From positions 415,964 to 479,963 of the forward strand of contig NZ_JAPNUE010000002.1 in NCBI RefSeq assembly GCF_026626305.1: 64,000 nt of DNA. Reading direction: 5' to 3'. The notes under the pieces were generated by a model. That model did no database searches. It had not been told where the DNA came from and was given only the letters and a program-made list of their open reading frames with translations. The stretch comes from Frigidibacter sp. RF13. Its GTDB lineage: Bacteria > Pseudomonadota > Alphaproteobacteria > Rhodobacterales > Rhodobacteraceae. Below, in pieces: positions 8,892 to 16,946 of this stretch. Made by a program: the position numbers and the translations under genes. Positions within the stretch are counted from its first letter, which is position 1. Every line of letters starts with the position of its first letter.

Positions 8892-9485
8892 TCAGTGGCT
8901 GAGGATCTGGAGCGTCGAGAGAACGATGAGCCCGGCCATCGTCAGGTTGAATAGCCTGAGACGTCCTGCCGTGGTCAGCCAACCGGAAATCGCCTGACCG
9001 AGCCCTACCCAGGTCGAGGCGGAGCCGAGGCCCAGAAGCGTGAAGGTGGCGGCGACGATCAGCGCGAGCCGCCATGGGTCGTCGGGCCGGATGAACTGCG
9101 ATGTGGCGGCGATCGCCATCGACCAGGCCTTGGGGTTGATCCACTGGAAGGCGACGGCGGCGAGGAAGGTCATCGGGCGGGCGGCGGACTTTGACTCGGC
9201 GCCCGCCGAGGTAGCAATCTTGAAGGCGATCCAGAGGAGGAGCAGCGCCCCGCCCCAGCGCAGGCCCTCGCGCAAGACGACACTCGTCTGGAACAGGCCG
9301 CCGAGCGCGAGGCCGACGATCAGCAGCATCGCTGGAAAGCCCAAGGCGACACCGGTCAGATGCGGCAGGCTGCGGCGAAAACCGAAGGCGGCGCCGGAGG
9401 CGGCCAGCATCGCATTGTTGGGGCCGGGCGTGAACAGCGTGGCGATGGCAAGCCCGATCAGGGCGATGAATGTCTCGGTCGGCAT
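8892..9485 (-). CDS. LysE/RhtB family amino-acid exporter
   Basis: A 197-aa membrane protein of the LysE/RhtB family, which exports amino acids and derivatives. The N-terminal family signature is present (FTPGPNNAMLAASG). Hydrophobic segments suit five to six helices, ending with LFNLTMAGLIVLSTLQIL. The ATG at 9485 follows an excellent GGAGGACCCC Shine-Dalgarno. The substrate cannot be inferred. It stands alone between cca and the ABC exporter pair. Confidence 0.9.
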   Translation of the reverse strand: MPTETFIALIGLAIATLFTPGPNNAMLAASGAAFGFRRSLPHLTGVALGFPAMLLIVGLALGGLFQTSVVLREGLRWGGALLLLWIAFKIATSAGAESKSAARPMTFLAAVAFQWINPKAWSMAIAATSQFIRPDDPWRLALIVAATFTLLGLGSASTWVGLGQAISGWLTTAGRLRLFNLTMAGLIVLSTLQILSH

Positions 9486-9528
9486 GGGGTCCTCCGGCCC
9501 GGGAAAGTGCCGGGACGGGGCGCGCGGT

Positions 9529-10668
9529 TCAAGCCAGCAATTGTTCCCGTGACAAGATAAAGCCCGAGGCGATCCAGCGCGCCTCTAGGTCCTTCAGCCG
9601 TCGGCCGAGCGCCGGGCCGGAGAGATCGGGAAGATCGGCGGCGCGGACCGGAAAGCGGGCGGCGGTGCCCGCCGCGATCTCTTGGGCGGCGCCAGGGGGC
9701 ACCGGCTGTTCCAGAAGCGCGAAACGCAAGGCGAGGATATCGCGCGCCGCATCCGGCCCGTGGCGCCAGGCGAGTTCGCCGGGCCCGGTCGCCGCGCCGA
9801 TCCCGTCGCGTAGCACAACCAGCCGCCGCGCCTCGTCGCGCGACAGGCGGAGCGCGTCGCCCGCGTCAGCGCCGCCGAGCAAAGCGAGGCGGCGGAGCCA
9901 GTCGGGCCGGGCGCCCGCCTCCACCGCGACAAGCCGCGCCAGCGGCGCGGCAGCGGCCCCGGGCAGCACGCGGGCCAGAACGCCCGCCGCTTCCATCGCG
10001 GCAAGCGCGGGCGCGGGGTCGGCGGCACCGAGAAGCTTGCGCATCTCGTGCCCGACCCGCTCTCGCGATAGTGTCCCTATTCCGGCCGAAAGGGCCGCTG
10101 CCGCTGCCAGCCCGTCCGGGTCGATCCCGCCCGCGGGGTCGCCGTAGATCGCGTGAAAACGGAAGAAGCGCAGGATGCGCAGGTAATCTTCGCGGATGCG
10201 ATCCTCGGGCCGCCCGACGAAGCGCACGCGGCGGGCCAGAAGGTCGGGCAACCCGCCGAGTGGGTCGATGACCGTGCCGTCGCCTTCGGCATAAAGCGCG
10301 TTCATGGTGAAATCGCGCCGCGCCGCATCTTCGGCGATATCGTCCGAATAGGCGACTGTCGCGCGCCGCCCGTCGGTTTCCACATCGCGGCGGAAGCTTG
10401 TCACCTCATGCGGCCGCCCGCCCGCCACGATGGTGACGGTGCCATGGTCGATGCCGGTCGGCACCACCTTTAGCCCCGCCTCTTCGGCCAGTGCGACCAC
10501 GCGGTCGGGGCGGGCATCTGTCGCGATGTCGATATCGTCGATGGCGCGGCCCATCAGCGCGTTGCGAACACAACCGCCGACCAGAAGCGTGCGGTGTCCC
10601 GCCTTCGTCAGGCAGGCGAGAACCGCCTGCAGGGCTTCATCGCCGATCCAGTCGCTTTCGATCCTCAT
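9529..10668 (-). CDS. cca: CCA tRNA nucleotidyltransferase
   Basis: A 379-aa class II nucleotidyltransferase/poly(A) polymerase-type enzyme that adds or repairs the 3' CCA of tRNA. The nucleotidyltransferase head has LLVGGCVRNALMG and the catalytic acids in DDIDIATDARPD. The following blocks VTSFRRDVETDGR, RRDFTMNALYAE and REDYLRILRFFRFHA are typical. The C-terminal part is shorter and divergent, as in alphaproteobacterial Cca. The start overlaps the NUDIX gene stop by 4 bp, making an operon hslO, NUDIX, cca. Confidence 0.95.
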   Translation of the reverse strand: MRIESDWIGDEALQAVLACLTKAGHRTLLVGGCVRNALMGRAIDDIDIATDARPDRVVALAEEAGLKVVPTGIDHGTVTIVAGGRPHEVTSFRRDVETDGRRATVAYSDDIAEDAARRDFTMNALYAEGDGTVIDPLGGLPDLLARRVRFVGRPEDRIREDYLRILRFFRFHAIYGDPAGGIDPDGLAAAAALSAGIGTLSRERVGHEMRKLLGAADPAPALAAMEAAGVLARVLPGAAAAPLARLVAVEAGARPDWLRRLALLGGADAGDALRLSRDEARRLVVLRDGIGAATGPGELAWRHGPDAARDILALRFALLEQPVPPGAAQEIAAGTAARFPVRAADLPDLSGPALGRRLKDLEARWIASGFILSREQLLA

Positions 10669-11267
10669 GCCGCCATCCGGTCCGCCAGTGCCCTGAGGAT
10701 ACGCGCGGTCGCGCCCCAGATGTAATAGGGACCATAGGGAACCGTGAAATAATGCCGCCGCTGCCCGCGCCAGAGCCGCGATTCGACCCGGAAATGCGCG
10801 GGATCGGCGAGATGGGTGTAGGGGACGGCAAAGACCTCCTCGACTTCTTCCTCCTGCGGGCGGGGGGCGAAATCAGGGTCTATTTCGGCCAGAACCGGGG
10901 TCACGGTGAAACCGGTGACGGTTTCATGGGGTGCGAGCGCGCCGATGATCCGTGCCTGCTGCGGCAATAGGCCGATCTCTTCCTCGGCCTCGCGCAGCGC
11001 GGCACGGATCAACCCGTCTTCGCCCGTACCATCAGCCGCATCGACCTTGCCGCCGGGAAAGGCGATCTGGCCGGGATGGTGCTTCAGATGCGAGGCGCGC
11101 TTGGTCAGGATCACGCGATCGCGCTGAAACCCCACGAGTACCGCCGCCGGGCGCAAGAGGCGCCCCTCGGGCAGGACGGTGCCGGGGTTCAGGTCATAGT
11201 CCGACGTGTCGCGCCCTGGCCGGGCGATCGCCTGCCCGAGCCGTATGGCGAGGTCAGAGGGCGGCAC
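10665..11267 (-). CDS. CoA pyrophosphatase-type NUDIX hydrolase
   Basis: A 200-aa NUDIX hydrolase of the YeaB/NUDT7 type, predicted to hydrolyse coenzyme A or acyl-CoA pyrophosphate bonds. The NUDIX box is present in the expanded form of this family (PGGKVDAADGTGEDG, then ALREAEEEIGL). The start is a GTG at 11267, preceded by GAGGGCGG, giving a 14-bp overlap with the end of hslO. The longer frame beginning with ATG at 11351 would lie deep inside hslO and is rejected. The protein ends with the usual WGATARILRALADRM segment. Confidence 0.88.
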   Translation of the reverse strand: MPPSDLAIRLGQAIARPGRDTSDYDLNPGTVLPEGRLLRPAAVLVGFQRDRVILTKRASHLKHHPGQIAFPGGKVDAADGTGEDGLIRAALREAEEEIGLLPQQARIIGALAPHETVTGFTVTPVLAEIDPDFAPRPQEEEVEEVFAVPYTHLADPAHFRVESRLWRGQRRHYFTVPYGPYYIWGATARILRALADRMAA

Positions 11268-12279
11268 CTGAGCCGCCCTCGGCACCGTCTGCGGGTGCCT
11301 TCGTTGCCTCGAATCCAAGCGTTGCGGGTTCGAACTCGTAATGCGCGCCACAGAACTGGCAATCGGCGGTGACGATGCCTTCGGGCGTCGTCATCGTGGC
11401 GATGTCCTTGGCCGAATAGATCGACAGGCTCTGGCGCACCTTGTCGGGCGAGCAGGTGCAGCCGAAGCGAACCCCCTGCGCATCGAAGACGCGCGGGCCT
11501 TCCTCGTGGAAGAGCCTGATCAGCAGGTCGGTCGGCTGGACGGAGGGGCCGATCAGTTCAAGCTCCTCGACCGTGTCGAGGAGGAGGTTGACGCGGTTCC
11601 AGTTTTCGCCCTCCGCGCCGCCAAGAATGTCGGCGTGCGTCAGGAGCCCGCCCTCGCCCGAACCGCCATCGGCCGCGACCGAGGGCGAGGCCGATGGCAT
11701 GTGCTGCAGCATCACGCCGCCGGCGCGCCAGCGTTCGCCCTCGCCGGGCAGGCGCGAGCGGCCGAAAGACAGCGCAAAGCGGGTCGGCAATTGTTCGGAT
11801 TGGGCGAAATAGGTCTCGGCGCAGGCGGAAAGCGAGCCGCCGGCGATGGGTGTGATGCCCTGATAGGGCAGGTTGCCTTCGCCCTGGTCGATGAGCACGG
11901 CCATATAGCCCTGACCGATCAGGTCGAAGGGCTTTGCCTCCGGATCTATCCGCTCGGGGTCGAACGAGGCCCAGGCGCGGATCTGCGCGGGCGCGCCATC
12001 TTCGGCCGGGGCGTAGTAGTCGGTCGCGACAATCCGCGCCGGGCCGTTGCCACGGATCTGCAGCGACAGTTTCCAGCGCAGTTTCATCGTCTGGCCGATG
12101 AGTGCCGTCAGAACGGCCGCCTCTGCCACCAGAGCCTCGATCTGGGCGGGATAGTCGTGCTGGCAGAGAATCCGGTCGAGCGTGCCGTCGAGCCGCGCCA
12201 CCCGGCCACGGATGTCGGACGCGTCAAGCTGGAACGGCAGGACGGTATCGTCCCAGGCAATCTCGAGGGTCGAGGACAT
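11254..12279 (-). CDS. hslO: Hsp33 redox-regulated chaperone
   Basis: A 341-aa Hsp33-like chaperone, activated by oxidation and unfolding of its C-terminal zinc centre. The start is the ATG at 12279 (MSSTLEIAWDD) after AAGGAACTCC; the longer frame to 12345 is not needed. The substrate-binding domain fills about residues 20-260. The zinc ligands appear as CTC and CQFC near the C-terminus, so all four Cys are kept. A low-complexity Ala/Gly tail follows and overlaps the start of the NUDIX gene. Confidence 0.93.
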   Translation of the reverse strand: MSSTLEIAWDDTVLPFQLDASDIRGRVARLDGTLDRILCQHDYPAQIEALVAEAAVLTALIGQTMKLRWKLSLQIRGNGPARIVATDYYAPAEDGAPAQIRAWASFDPERIDPEAKPFDLIGQGYMAVLIDQGEGNLPYQGITPIAGGSLSACAETYFAQSEQLPTRFALSFGRSRLPGEGERWRAGGVMLQHMPSASPSVAADGGSGEGGLLTHADILGGAEGENWNRVNLLLDTVEELELIGPSVQPTDLLIRLFHEEGPRVFDAQGVRFGCTCSPDKVRQSLSIYSAKDIATMTTPEGIVTADCQFCGAHYEFEPATLGFEATKAPADGAEGGSGAAL

Positions 12280-12360
12280 GGAGTTCCTTGAGGGGTTTTC
12301 TTCGGGCGCGGGCCTTGGCATAGCTTGTCGGGTCAAAATGGGCAACCTCGGGCGGATGGG

Positions 12361-12801
12361 ATGATCAGGCGGTTCGGAGAGCCGGTGGTGGCGGGGCAGG
12401 TCTATCGGCCCCGGCCAGGGGCTTACGCGGTCCTGAAGTTAGATGGGGATGTATTGCTGACCTATCAAGAGGAGCCCGACGCAGAGTTCCAACTGCCCGG
12501 CGGCGGCATTGACCCGGGCGAATCGCCTGTTCAGGCGCTGCACCGCGAGGTCTATGAGGAGACCGGCTGGACAATCGCCGCGCCGCGCCGGATCGGGACC
12601 TTCCGCCGCTTTGCCTACATGCCGGAGTATGACCGCTGGGCCGAGAAGATCTGCATGATCTACCTCGCCCGACCCGTACGCCGCATCGGCCCGCCGAAGG
12701 AGCCCGGTCACACGGCGGTCTGGGTGGGCGCGCGCGAGGCCGAGCGGCTTGTCGGCAATGACGGCGACCGGCATTTCCTGCGGCTCGCGTTCGGGTTTTG
12801 A
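12361..12801 (+). CDS. NUDIX hydrolase
   Basis: A 146-aa protein with a canonical NUDIX box (GGGIDPGESPVQAL, then REVYEETGW). The ATG at 12361 (MIRRFGEPV) is preferred over 12325 because it matches the domain start and follows purine-rich GGCGGATGGG. The substrate is unknown; small NUDIX proteins of this shape act on nucleoside diphosphate derivatives. It is divergent from hslO. The 3' end is followed by a hairpin and a conserved repeat tail that recurs at 24303. Confidence 0.85.
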   Translation: MIRRFGEPVVAGQVYRPRPGAYAVLKLDGDVLLTYQEEPDAEFQLPGGGIDPGESPVQALHREVYEETGWTIAAPRRIGTFRRFAYMPEYDRWAEKICMIYLARPVRRIGPPKEPGHTAVWVGAREAERLVGNDGDRHFLRLAFGF

Positions 12802-12812
12802 GCCGAGACGGA

Positions 12813-12863
12813 GCGAGGGGCCAGCCCCTCGCGCTCCCCGGGATATTTGGACCACAGTGAAGG
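12813..12863 (+). repeat. hairpin plus conserved 23-bp tail, copy 1
   Basis: Just after the stop of the NUDIX gene is an 8-9-bp stem (GCGAGGGG / CCCCTCGC, 12813-12832). A tail starting GGATATTTGGACCACAG follows (12841-12863). The same 23 bases occur at 24303-24325 after another plus-strand gene with its own GC-rich hairpin. Both look like one dispersed 3'-flank element, perhaps a terminator or processing signal. Confidence 0.7.
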
Positions 12864-12885
12864 GCAGGTCCGAGGCAGACGCGGC

Positions 12886-14160
12886 TCAGTCGGCGTTGGC
12901 CTTCGCACCGTCGAACTCGAAAAAGACGCCCGAGACATCGTCGGAAAATTCGCCGCCGGTATAGTCGTTCAGATGCCAGTGCAGCGCTTCGAGGAAGGCC
13001 GCGCCCCTGAGCCCTTCGCAGCGGGCGATGAGTTTTGTAAGGCCCTCTTCGCCCAGTTGCACCTCATTGGCATCCGCGGCCTCGGTGATGCCGTCCGACA
13101 TCAGGAACAACCGGTCGCCGGGGTCGAGCTGCGTCTCGATCCGGTCGTAGCTGGCGAAATCTATGAGGCCGATCGGCATGCCGCCGGTGCCGAGATATTC
13201 CACCCGTCCATCCTTGCGGATTACCGCCGGATGGGGATGGCCCGCCTGCACCATCGCGACCTTGCCTGAGACGAGGTCGATATCGGCATAGGCCAGCGTG
13301 AAGTAATTTTCGGTCTCCATCTCCTTCAGGACGACGCGGTTGAGGGTTTCGGCGAGTTCCTCGGGCGGGCGGGCGTCGTAGATGCCGAACTCGGTGAGGA
13401 CGAGGGCGAGGTTCTGTTCGGGGGAATTGCCGGAAAGATAGCCCGCGAGCCGCGCAGTCATCAGGGCGGAGGTGATGCCGTGACCCGAAACGTCGATGGC
13501 GAAGAAGCCGATGCGGCGGGCGTTGATCGGGAAGAAGCCTACGAGATCGCCGCCGACATGGCCGGACGGCCTGAGCAGCAGGTTGACCTCGGCGCTGCCG
13601 AAATTGCGGCTGCGCTCGCGCACCAGGCTTTGCTGCAGCTTGCGTGCCTCCATCAGGTCTCGGTCGATGGAATCGTAGAGCCCCTGGAGTTCGGTAAGCG
13701 TCGAGGACAGGAGGCGGTTCTTCTCGGTCAGTTCGCGTTCGATCCTGAGGATGCGCTCGCCTGCGGCAATGCGGGCGCGCAACTCGTCGCCGCTGACCGG
13801 CTTGATCAGGAAATCGTCGGCGCCCATGTCGAGGCCATGGGCGATCTCGGCGGTTTCGGTCTTCGAGGTCAGGAGGATGAAATAGACATACTGATCAAGC
13901 CCGAGGTCGCGGACCCGGCGGCAGAGGTCGAGCCCGGTCATGCCACTCATCATCCAGTCCGAGATCACCAGATCGGGTGCGTCTTGCGTGACGACATCCA
14001 TCGCCTCTTCTGCCGATCCGACCTCAAGCACGCGGTAGCCAGCGCGCGCGAGCTGCGAGGAAAGGATCTTGCGTTGCACCCGGCTGTCATCGACCACAAG
14101 CACGGATCGCGCCGGTGCCACGGCACCTGCGCTTTCGGCTTGCGGTCGTTCGGCCCTCAT
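12886..14160 (-). CDS. response-regulator PP2C (SpoIIE-type) phosphatase
   Basis: A 424-aa protein with a receiver domain (residues about 18-135; acid pocket Asp24/Asp25, phospho-acceptor Asp68 in VISDWMM, Lys in LIKPVSG). A coiled-coil linker (about 140-195) leads to a SpoIIE-like PP2C phosphatase domain (about 200-420; FFAIDVSGHGI, LFLMSDGITEA, SDDVSGVF). This architecture acts in partner-switching systems, dephosphorylating an anti-sigma antagonist when the receiver is phosphorylated. RbaY of Rhodobacter capsulatus has the same layout. The start is uncertain: ATG 14160 is used, and a GTG at 14169 has slightly better upstream purines. It is divergent from an Hpt gene. Confidence 0.9.
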   Translation of the reverse strand: MRAERPQAESAGAVAPARSVLVVDDSRVQRKILSSQLARAGYRVLEVGSAEEAMDVVTQDAPDLVISDWMMSGMTGLDLCRRVRDLGLDQYVYFILLTSKTETAEIAHGLDMGADDFLIKPVSGDELRARIAAGERILRIERELTEKNRLLSSTLTELQGLYDSIDRDLMEARKLQQSLVRERSRNFGSAEVNLLLRPSGHVGGDLVGFFPINARRIGFFAIDVSGHGITSALMTARLAGYLSGNSPEQNLALVLTEFGIYDARPPEELAETLNRVVLKEMETENYFTLAYADIDLVSGKVAMVQAGHPHPAVIRKDGRVEYLGTGGMPIGLIDFASYDRIETQLDPGDRLFLMSDGITEAADANEVQLGEEGLTKLIARCEGLRGAAFLEALHWHLNDYTGGEFSDDVSGVFFEFDGAKANAD

Positions 14161-14215
14161 TGGCTGCACGCGGTTCCCGCCTCTGACGTTCCCGACGAAA
14201 CTAGGCCGGGCCGGG

Positions 14216-14230
14216 TTAAGACGAATTGAA
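14216..14230. promoter_or_regulatory. CtrA-like box between phosphatase and Hpt genes
   Basis: TTAA, then seven bases, then TGAA matches the CtrA consensus TTAA-N7-TTAA with one mismatch. It lies 56 bp before the phosphatase start and 90 bp before the Hpt start, where it could control both. This is a single weak match, read by eye. Confidence 0.4.
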
Positions 14231-14319
14231 TGCAAATCGGCTTTTTCGCCGCAGGGGCCTTAACGGCAGCGCAAGGGTTGGGGGCTAGGCTCGAGCGTGG
14301 ATGGGAAAAGGTGGTGGCC

Positions 14320-14670
14320 ATGATCGATTGGGCAAGGGTGGGTGAATTGCGCGCCGAGATCGGCGACGAGGGATTTGCCGAAGTGGTGGAACTGTTCCTC
14401 GACGAGGTCGAGGATGTGGTGGCGCGCCTCAGGGCGGTGCCGGACCCGGCGACCTATGAGCAAGATCTGCATTTCCTGAAAGGCAGCGCCTGGAACCTCG
14501 GGTTCAGCGCTTTTGGCGCGCTCTGCCAGGATGGCGAGCGGCGGGCGGCGGGCGGGCAGGCAGGCGGTATCGACATCCCGGTGATCCTCGAAAGTTACGA
14601 GAGATCGAAGGACGTGTTCATCGACGGGCTGGGTGAGCTGGCGGCGGGGCGGCAGCCGAGCGCGGCGTAA
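14320..14670 (+). CDS. Hpt histidine phosphotransfer protein
   Basis: A 116-aa, almost all-helical protein. The Hpt signature HFLKGSAWNLGF puts the phosphorylatable His at residue 51, and a second conserved helix (FGALCQDGERRA) follows. The ATG at 14320 (MIDWARVGELRAEIG) is preferred over 14230 because it begins the domain and follows AAAGGTGG. Being divergent from a receiver-phosphatase suggests the two exchange phosphate in one relay. That pairing is inference from position. Confidence 0.85.
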   Translation: MIDWARVGELRAEIGDEGFAEVVELFLDEVEDVVARLRAVPDPATYEQDLHFLKGSAWNLGFSAFGALCQDGERRAAGGQAGGIDIPVILESYERSKDVFIDGLGELAAGRQPSAA

Positions 14671-14682
14671 GACGGGGCGCCG

Positions 14683-15924
14683 TCAGATCAGGAATTCGGC
14701 AAGCGCCTGATCTTCGGTGATGTCGCGATAGTCGAATTCCGCCGCGTCGAGTTTCGACGTCAGTTCCGCGAAACTTGTCGCCCGCTTCGTCTCGATCCCG
14801 ATCAGCACAGAGCCAAAGTTGCGGGCCGATTTCTTCAGATATTCGAACCGCGCGATATCGTCATCCGGCCCGAGCATGCCCAGGAATTCCTTCAAGGCGC
14901 CGGGGCGCTGCGGCATGCGCAGGATGAAATATTTCTTCAGCCCAGCGTAACGGTTGGCGCGTTCCTTCACTTCCGGTAGGCGCTCGAAATCGAAATTGCC
15001 GCCCGAGGTCACGCAGACCACGCGCTTGCCTTTGATCCGGTCGGCGAGGCCGGGCAAAGCGTCGACGGACAAGGCGCCGGCCGGCTCCAGAACGATCCCC
15101 TCGACATTGAGAAATTCGAGCATGGTGATGCCGATCCGGTCCTCTGGCGCGAGGCGCACCTGATCGGGTGACAGATGTCTCAAACGCTCGAAGGTGCGGG
15201 CGCCGATCCGGGCGACGGCGGCGCCATCGACGAAATTGTTGATGCCTTTCAACGTGACAGGCGCACCCGCGCCGAGCGCTGCCTTCAGGCAGGCCGCGCC
15301 TTGCGGTTCGACATAGACGAATTCGGTGCGGGGTGCGGCCTCGGCGAAATAGCTGGTGACACCGGCGGCAAGGCCGCCGCCGCCCACCGGCAGGATCACC
15401 AGATCAGGGGCGCCGTCGATCTGGTCGAGCATTTCGACGGCGACGGTGGCCTGACCCTCGATCACATCCTCGTCGTCGAAGGGCGAGAGGAAATGCGCGC
15501 CGGCCTCGTCCGCAAAGGCCTGGGCGGCGGCGAGCGTCCGGTCGAAATAGTCGCCGACGAGACGGATTTCGACACTGTCGCCGCCGAAGGTGCGGGTCTT
15601 GTCGATCTTCTGCTGCGGTGTGGTGACCGGCATGAACACCGTGCCCTTGACGCCGAAATGACGGCAGGCATAGGCCATGCCCTGCGCATGATTGCCCGCG
15701 CTTGCGCAGACGAAGGCAGCCTTGCCCGCCGAGATCGCTTTCCGCATGGCATTATAGGCGCCGCGCAACTTGTAGCTGCGCACGGGCGTCAGATCCTCGC
15801 GCTTGAGGTAGATCTCGGCCCCATAGCGGCTCGACAGATGATCGTTGAGCTGCAAGGGCGTCGGATCGAACAGATCCCTCAGGGCGAGGGTGGCGGCGCG
15901 GGCGTCTGTGGCAAAGCGGGTCAT
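14683..15924 (-). CDS. ilvA: threonine ammonia-lyase (threonine dehydratase)
   Basis: A 413-aa PLP enzyme converting threonine to 2-oxobutanoate, the first step toward isoleucine. The PLP lysine is Lys52 in RSYKLRGAYN. The phosphate-binding loop is PVGGGGLAAG, and ASAGNHAQG is the substrate loop. Residues from about 325 form a single ACT-like regulatory domain (YFILRMPQRPGALKEFLGML), as in the shorter biosynthetic form. The start is the ATG at 15924 (MTRFATDARAATLAL). It is convergent with the Hpt gene with a 12-bp gap. Confidence 0.93.
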   Translation of the reverse strand: MTRFATDARAATLALRDLFDPTPLQLNDHLSSRYGAEIYLKREDLTPVRSYKLRGAYNAMRKAISAGKAAFVCASAGNHAQGMAYACRHFGVKGTVFMPVTTPQQKIDKTRTFGGDSVEIRLVGDYFDRTLAAAQAFADEAGAHFLSPFDDEDVIEGQATVAVEMLDQIDGAPDLVILPVGGGGLAAGVTSYFAEAAPRTEFVYVEPQGAACLKAALGAGAPVTLKGINNFVDGAAVARIGARTFERLRHLSPDQVRLAPEDRIGITMLEFLNVEGIVLEPAGALSVDALPGLADRIKGKRVVCVTSGGNFDFERLPEVKERANRYAGLKKYFILRMPQRPGALKEFLGMLGPDDDIARFEYLKKSARNFGSVLIGIETKRATSFAELTSKLDAAEFDYRDITEDQALAEFLI

Positions 15925-16046
15925 GGCGGCATCTGAGCCGGGCGGCGGCCAAAGGCAAGCAATTTGCGCTTGTGGGCGGGTTTTCGCGCGGGGCCATGTC
16001 ACATTTTCGGGCGGCCTGCGTCCTTGCATCAACGAAAGGACGGATC

Positions 16047-16421
16047 ATGCGGCTGCTTCTGTGGGGTCTGGCGCTTTATCATGGCGCAAACGGTCTTCTG
16101 ATGGTCGCCGCACCGCTCGGCTGGTTCCGGGCGGTGCCGGGCGTGGCGGAAACCGGTGCGGCGAATGCGCATTTCATCGCCGATGTCGGCTGGGGCTTTC
16201 TCGCGGCGGCGACGGCTCTGGCCCTTGCGGCCCGTTGCGCCCCCGGCCGCGGGCCGCTTCTAGTAGCGGCGCTGGTGTTCCTGGGCGGCCATGCCGCGAT
16301 GCATGTGCTGGACTTCTTCCACCATGTGTTCAGTGCGGCCGTGCTGCGTGACATCTTGCTGGTCCTGCTGCCGGGTCTTTTGCCGCTTCTTCCGCTTCTG
16401 AAAGGACAAGATGATGCTTAA
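16047..16421 (+). CDS. small integral membrane protein, first gene of the ECF41 operon
   Basis: A 124-aa protein with about four hydrophobic helices (residues 3-25, 43-64, 70-92, 100-118). It starts at the ATG at 16047 after AAAGGACGGATC. His/Phe-rich sequence lies between helices 3 and 4 (HVLDFFHHVFS). It overlaps the following CGPC protein gene by 11 bp, so the two are coupled. I do not recognise a named family. The position suggests it belongs to the oxidative or envelope response run by the downstream ECF41 sigma factor. Confidence 0.7.
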   Translation: MRLLLWGLALYHGANGLLMVAAPLGWFRAVPGVAETGAANAHFIADVGWGFLAAATALALAARCAPGRGPLLVAALVFLGGHAAMHVLDFFHHVFSAAVLRDILLVLLPGLLPLLPLLKGQDDA

Positions 16422-16944
16422 GCTTCTCGCGCACCGGCTGGTCGGCCGCTTCGGTCGCCGCTACGGTTATGATGTGGGTTACATGGACGAGATGATCGAG
16501 GAGGATTTCGCCGGGTTCCGGCGCTTTGCGAAGCTCGCGGGCCTGTCCTCCTACGGCTATCGCCTGCCGCCCGGGCCGCTTTTCGCGGCGAAATTCATCG
16601 CAACGCGTGCGGCTGGCTGCGGGCCTTGCGTGGATCTGGTGATCCGCATGGCGGAAGAGGCAGGCGTATCGCGCGCGGCACTATCCGCCATTGCGCGCAA
16701 GGGTGGCTTGGCCGACCCCGACATGCGGCTTGCGGCCGATTTCGCCGAAGCGGTGGTGACGAACGATGCCGCTCTGCCCGACCTGCTGGAGGCGGTCGAG
16801 GCGCGTTTCGGGCGGCGCGGGCGCACCGGCCTTGCTGTCGCCATCGCAACGTCGCAGTTCTATCCGATGGTCAAGCGGGGCATGGGTCACGCGCGGGACT
16901 GCGCCATGCTGCCGCCGGAGTTCTGTCCGGCGCAGGCGGCCTGA
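16411..16944 (+). CDS. AhpD/carboxymuconolactone decarboxylase-like protein with CGPC motif
   Basis: A 177-aa helical protein. A redox-type motif C70-G-P-C73 (AGCGPCVDLVIRMAEEAGV) sits where AhpD-like proteins carry CxxC, and a later Gln/Tyr segment (IATSQFYPMVKRGMGHA) fits the fold. AhpD-like proteins with this motif act as thiol peroxidases or reductases. Genes of the carboxymuconolactone decarboxylase family are the typical neighbours of ECF41 sigma factors. The downstream sigma gene starts 2 bp after the stop. The start is ATG 16411 or the adjacent ATG 16414, both after AAAGGAC. Confidence 0.75.
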   Translation: MMLKLLAHRLVGRFGRRYGYDVGYMDEMIEEDFAGFRRFAKLAGLSSYGYRLPPGPLFAAKFIATRAAGCGPCVDLVIRMAEEAGVSRAALSAIARKGGLADPDMRLAADFAEAVVTNDAALPDLLEAVEARFGRRGRTGLAVAIATSQFYPMVKRGMGHARDCAMLPPEFCPAQAA

Positions 16945-16946
16945 AA

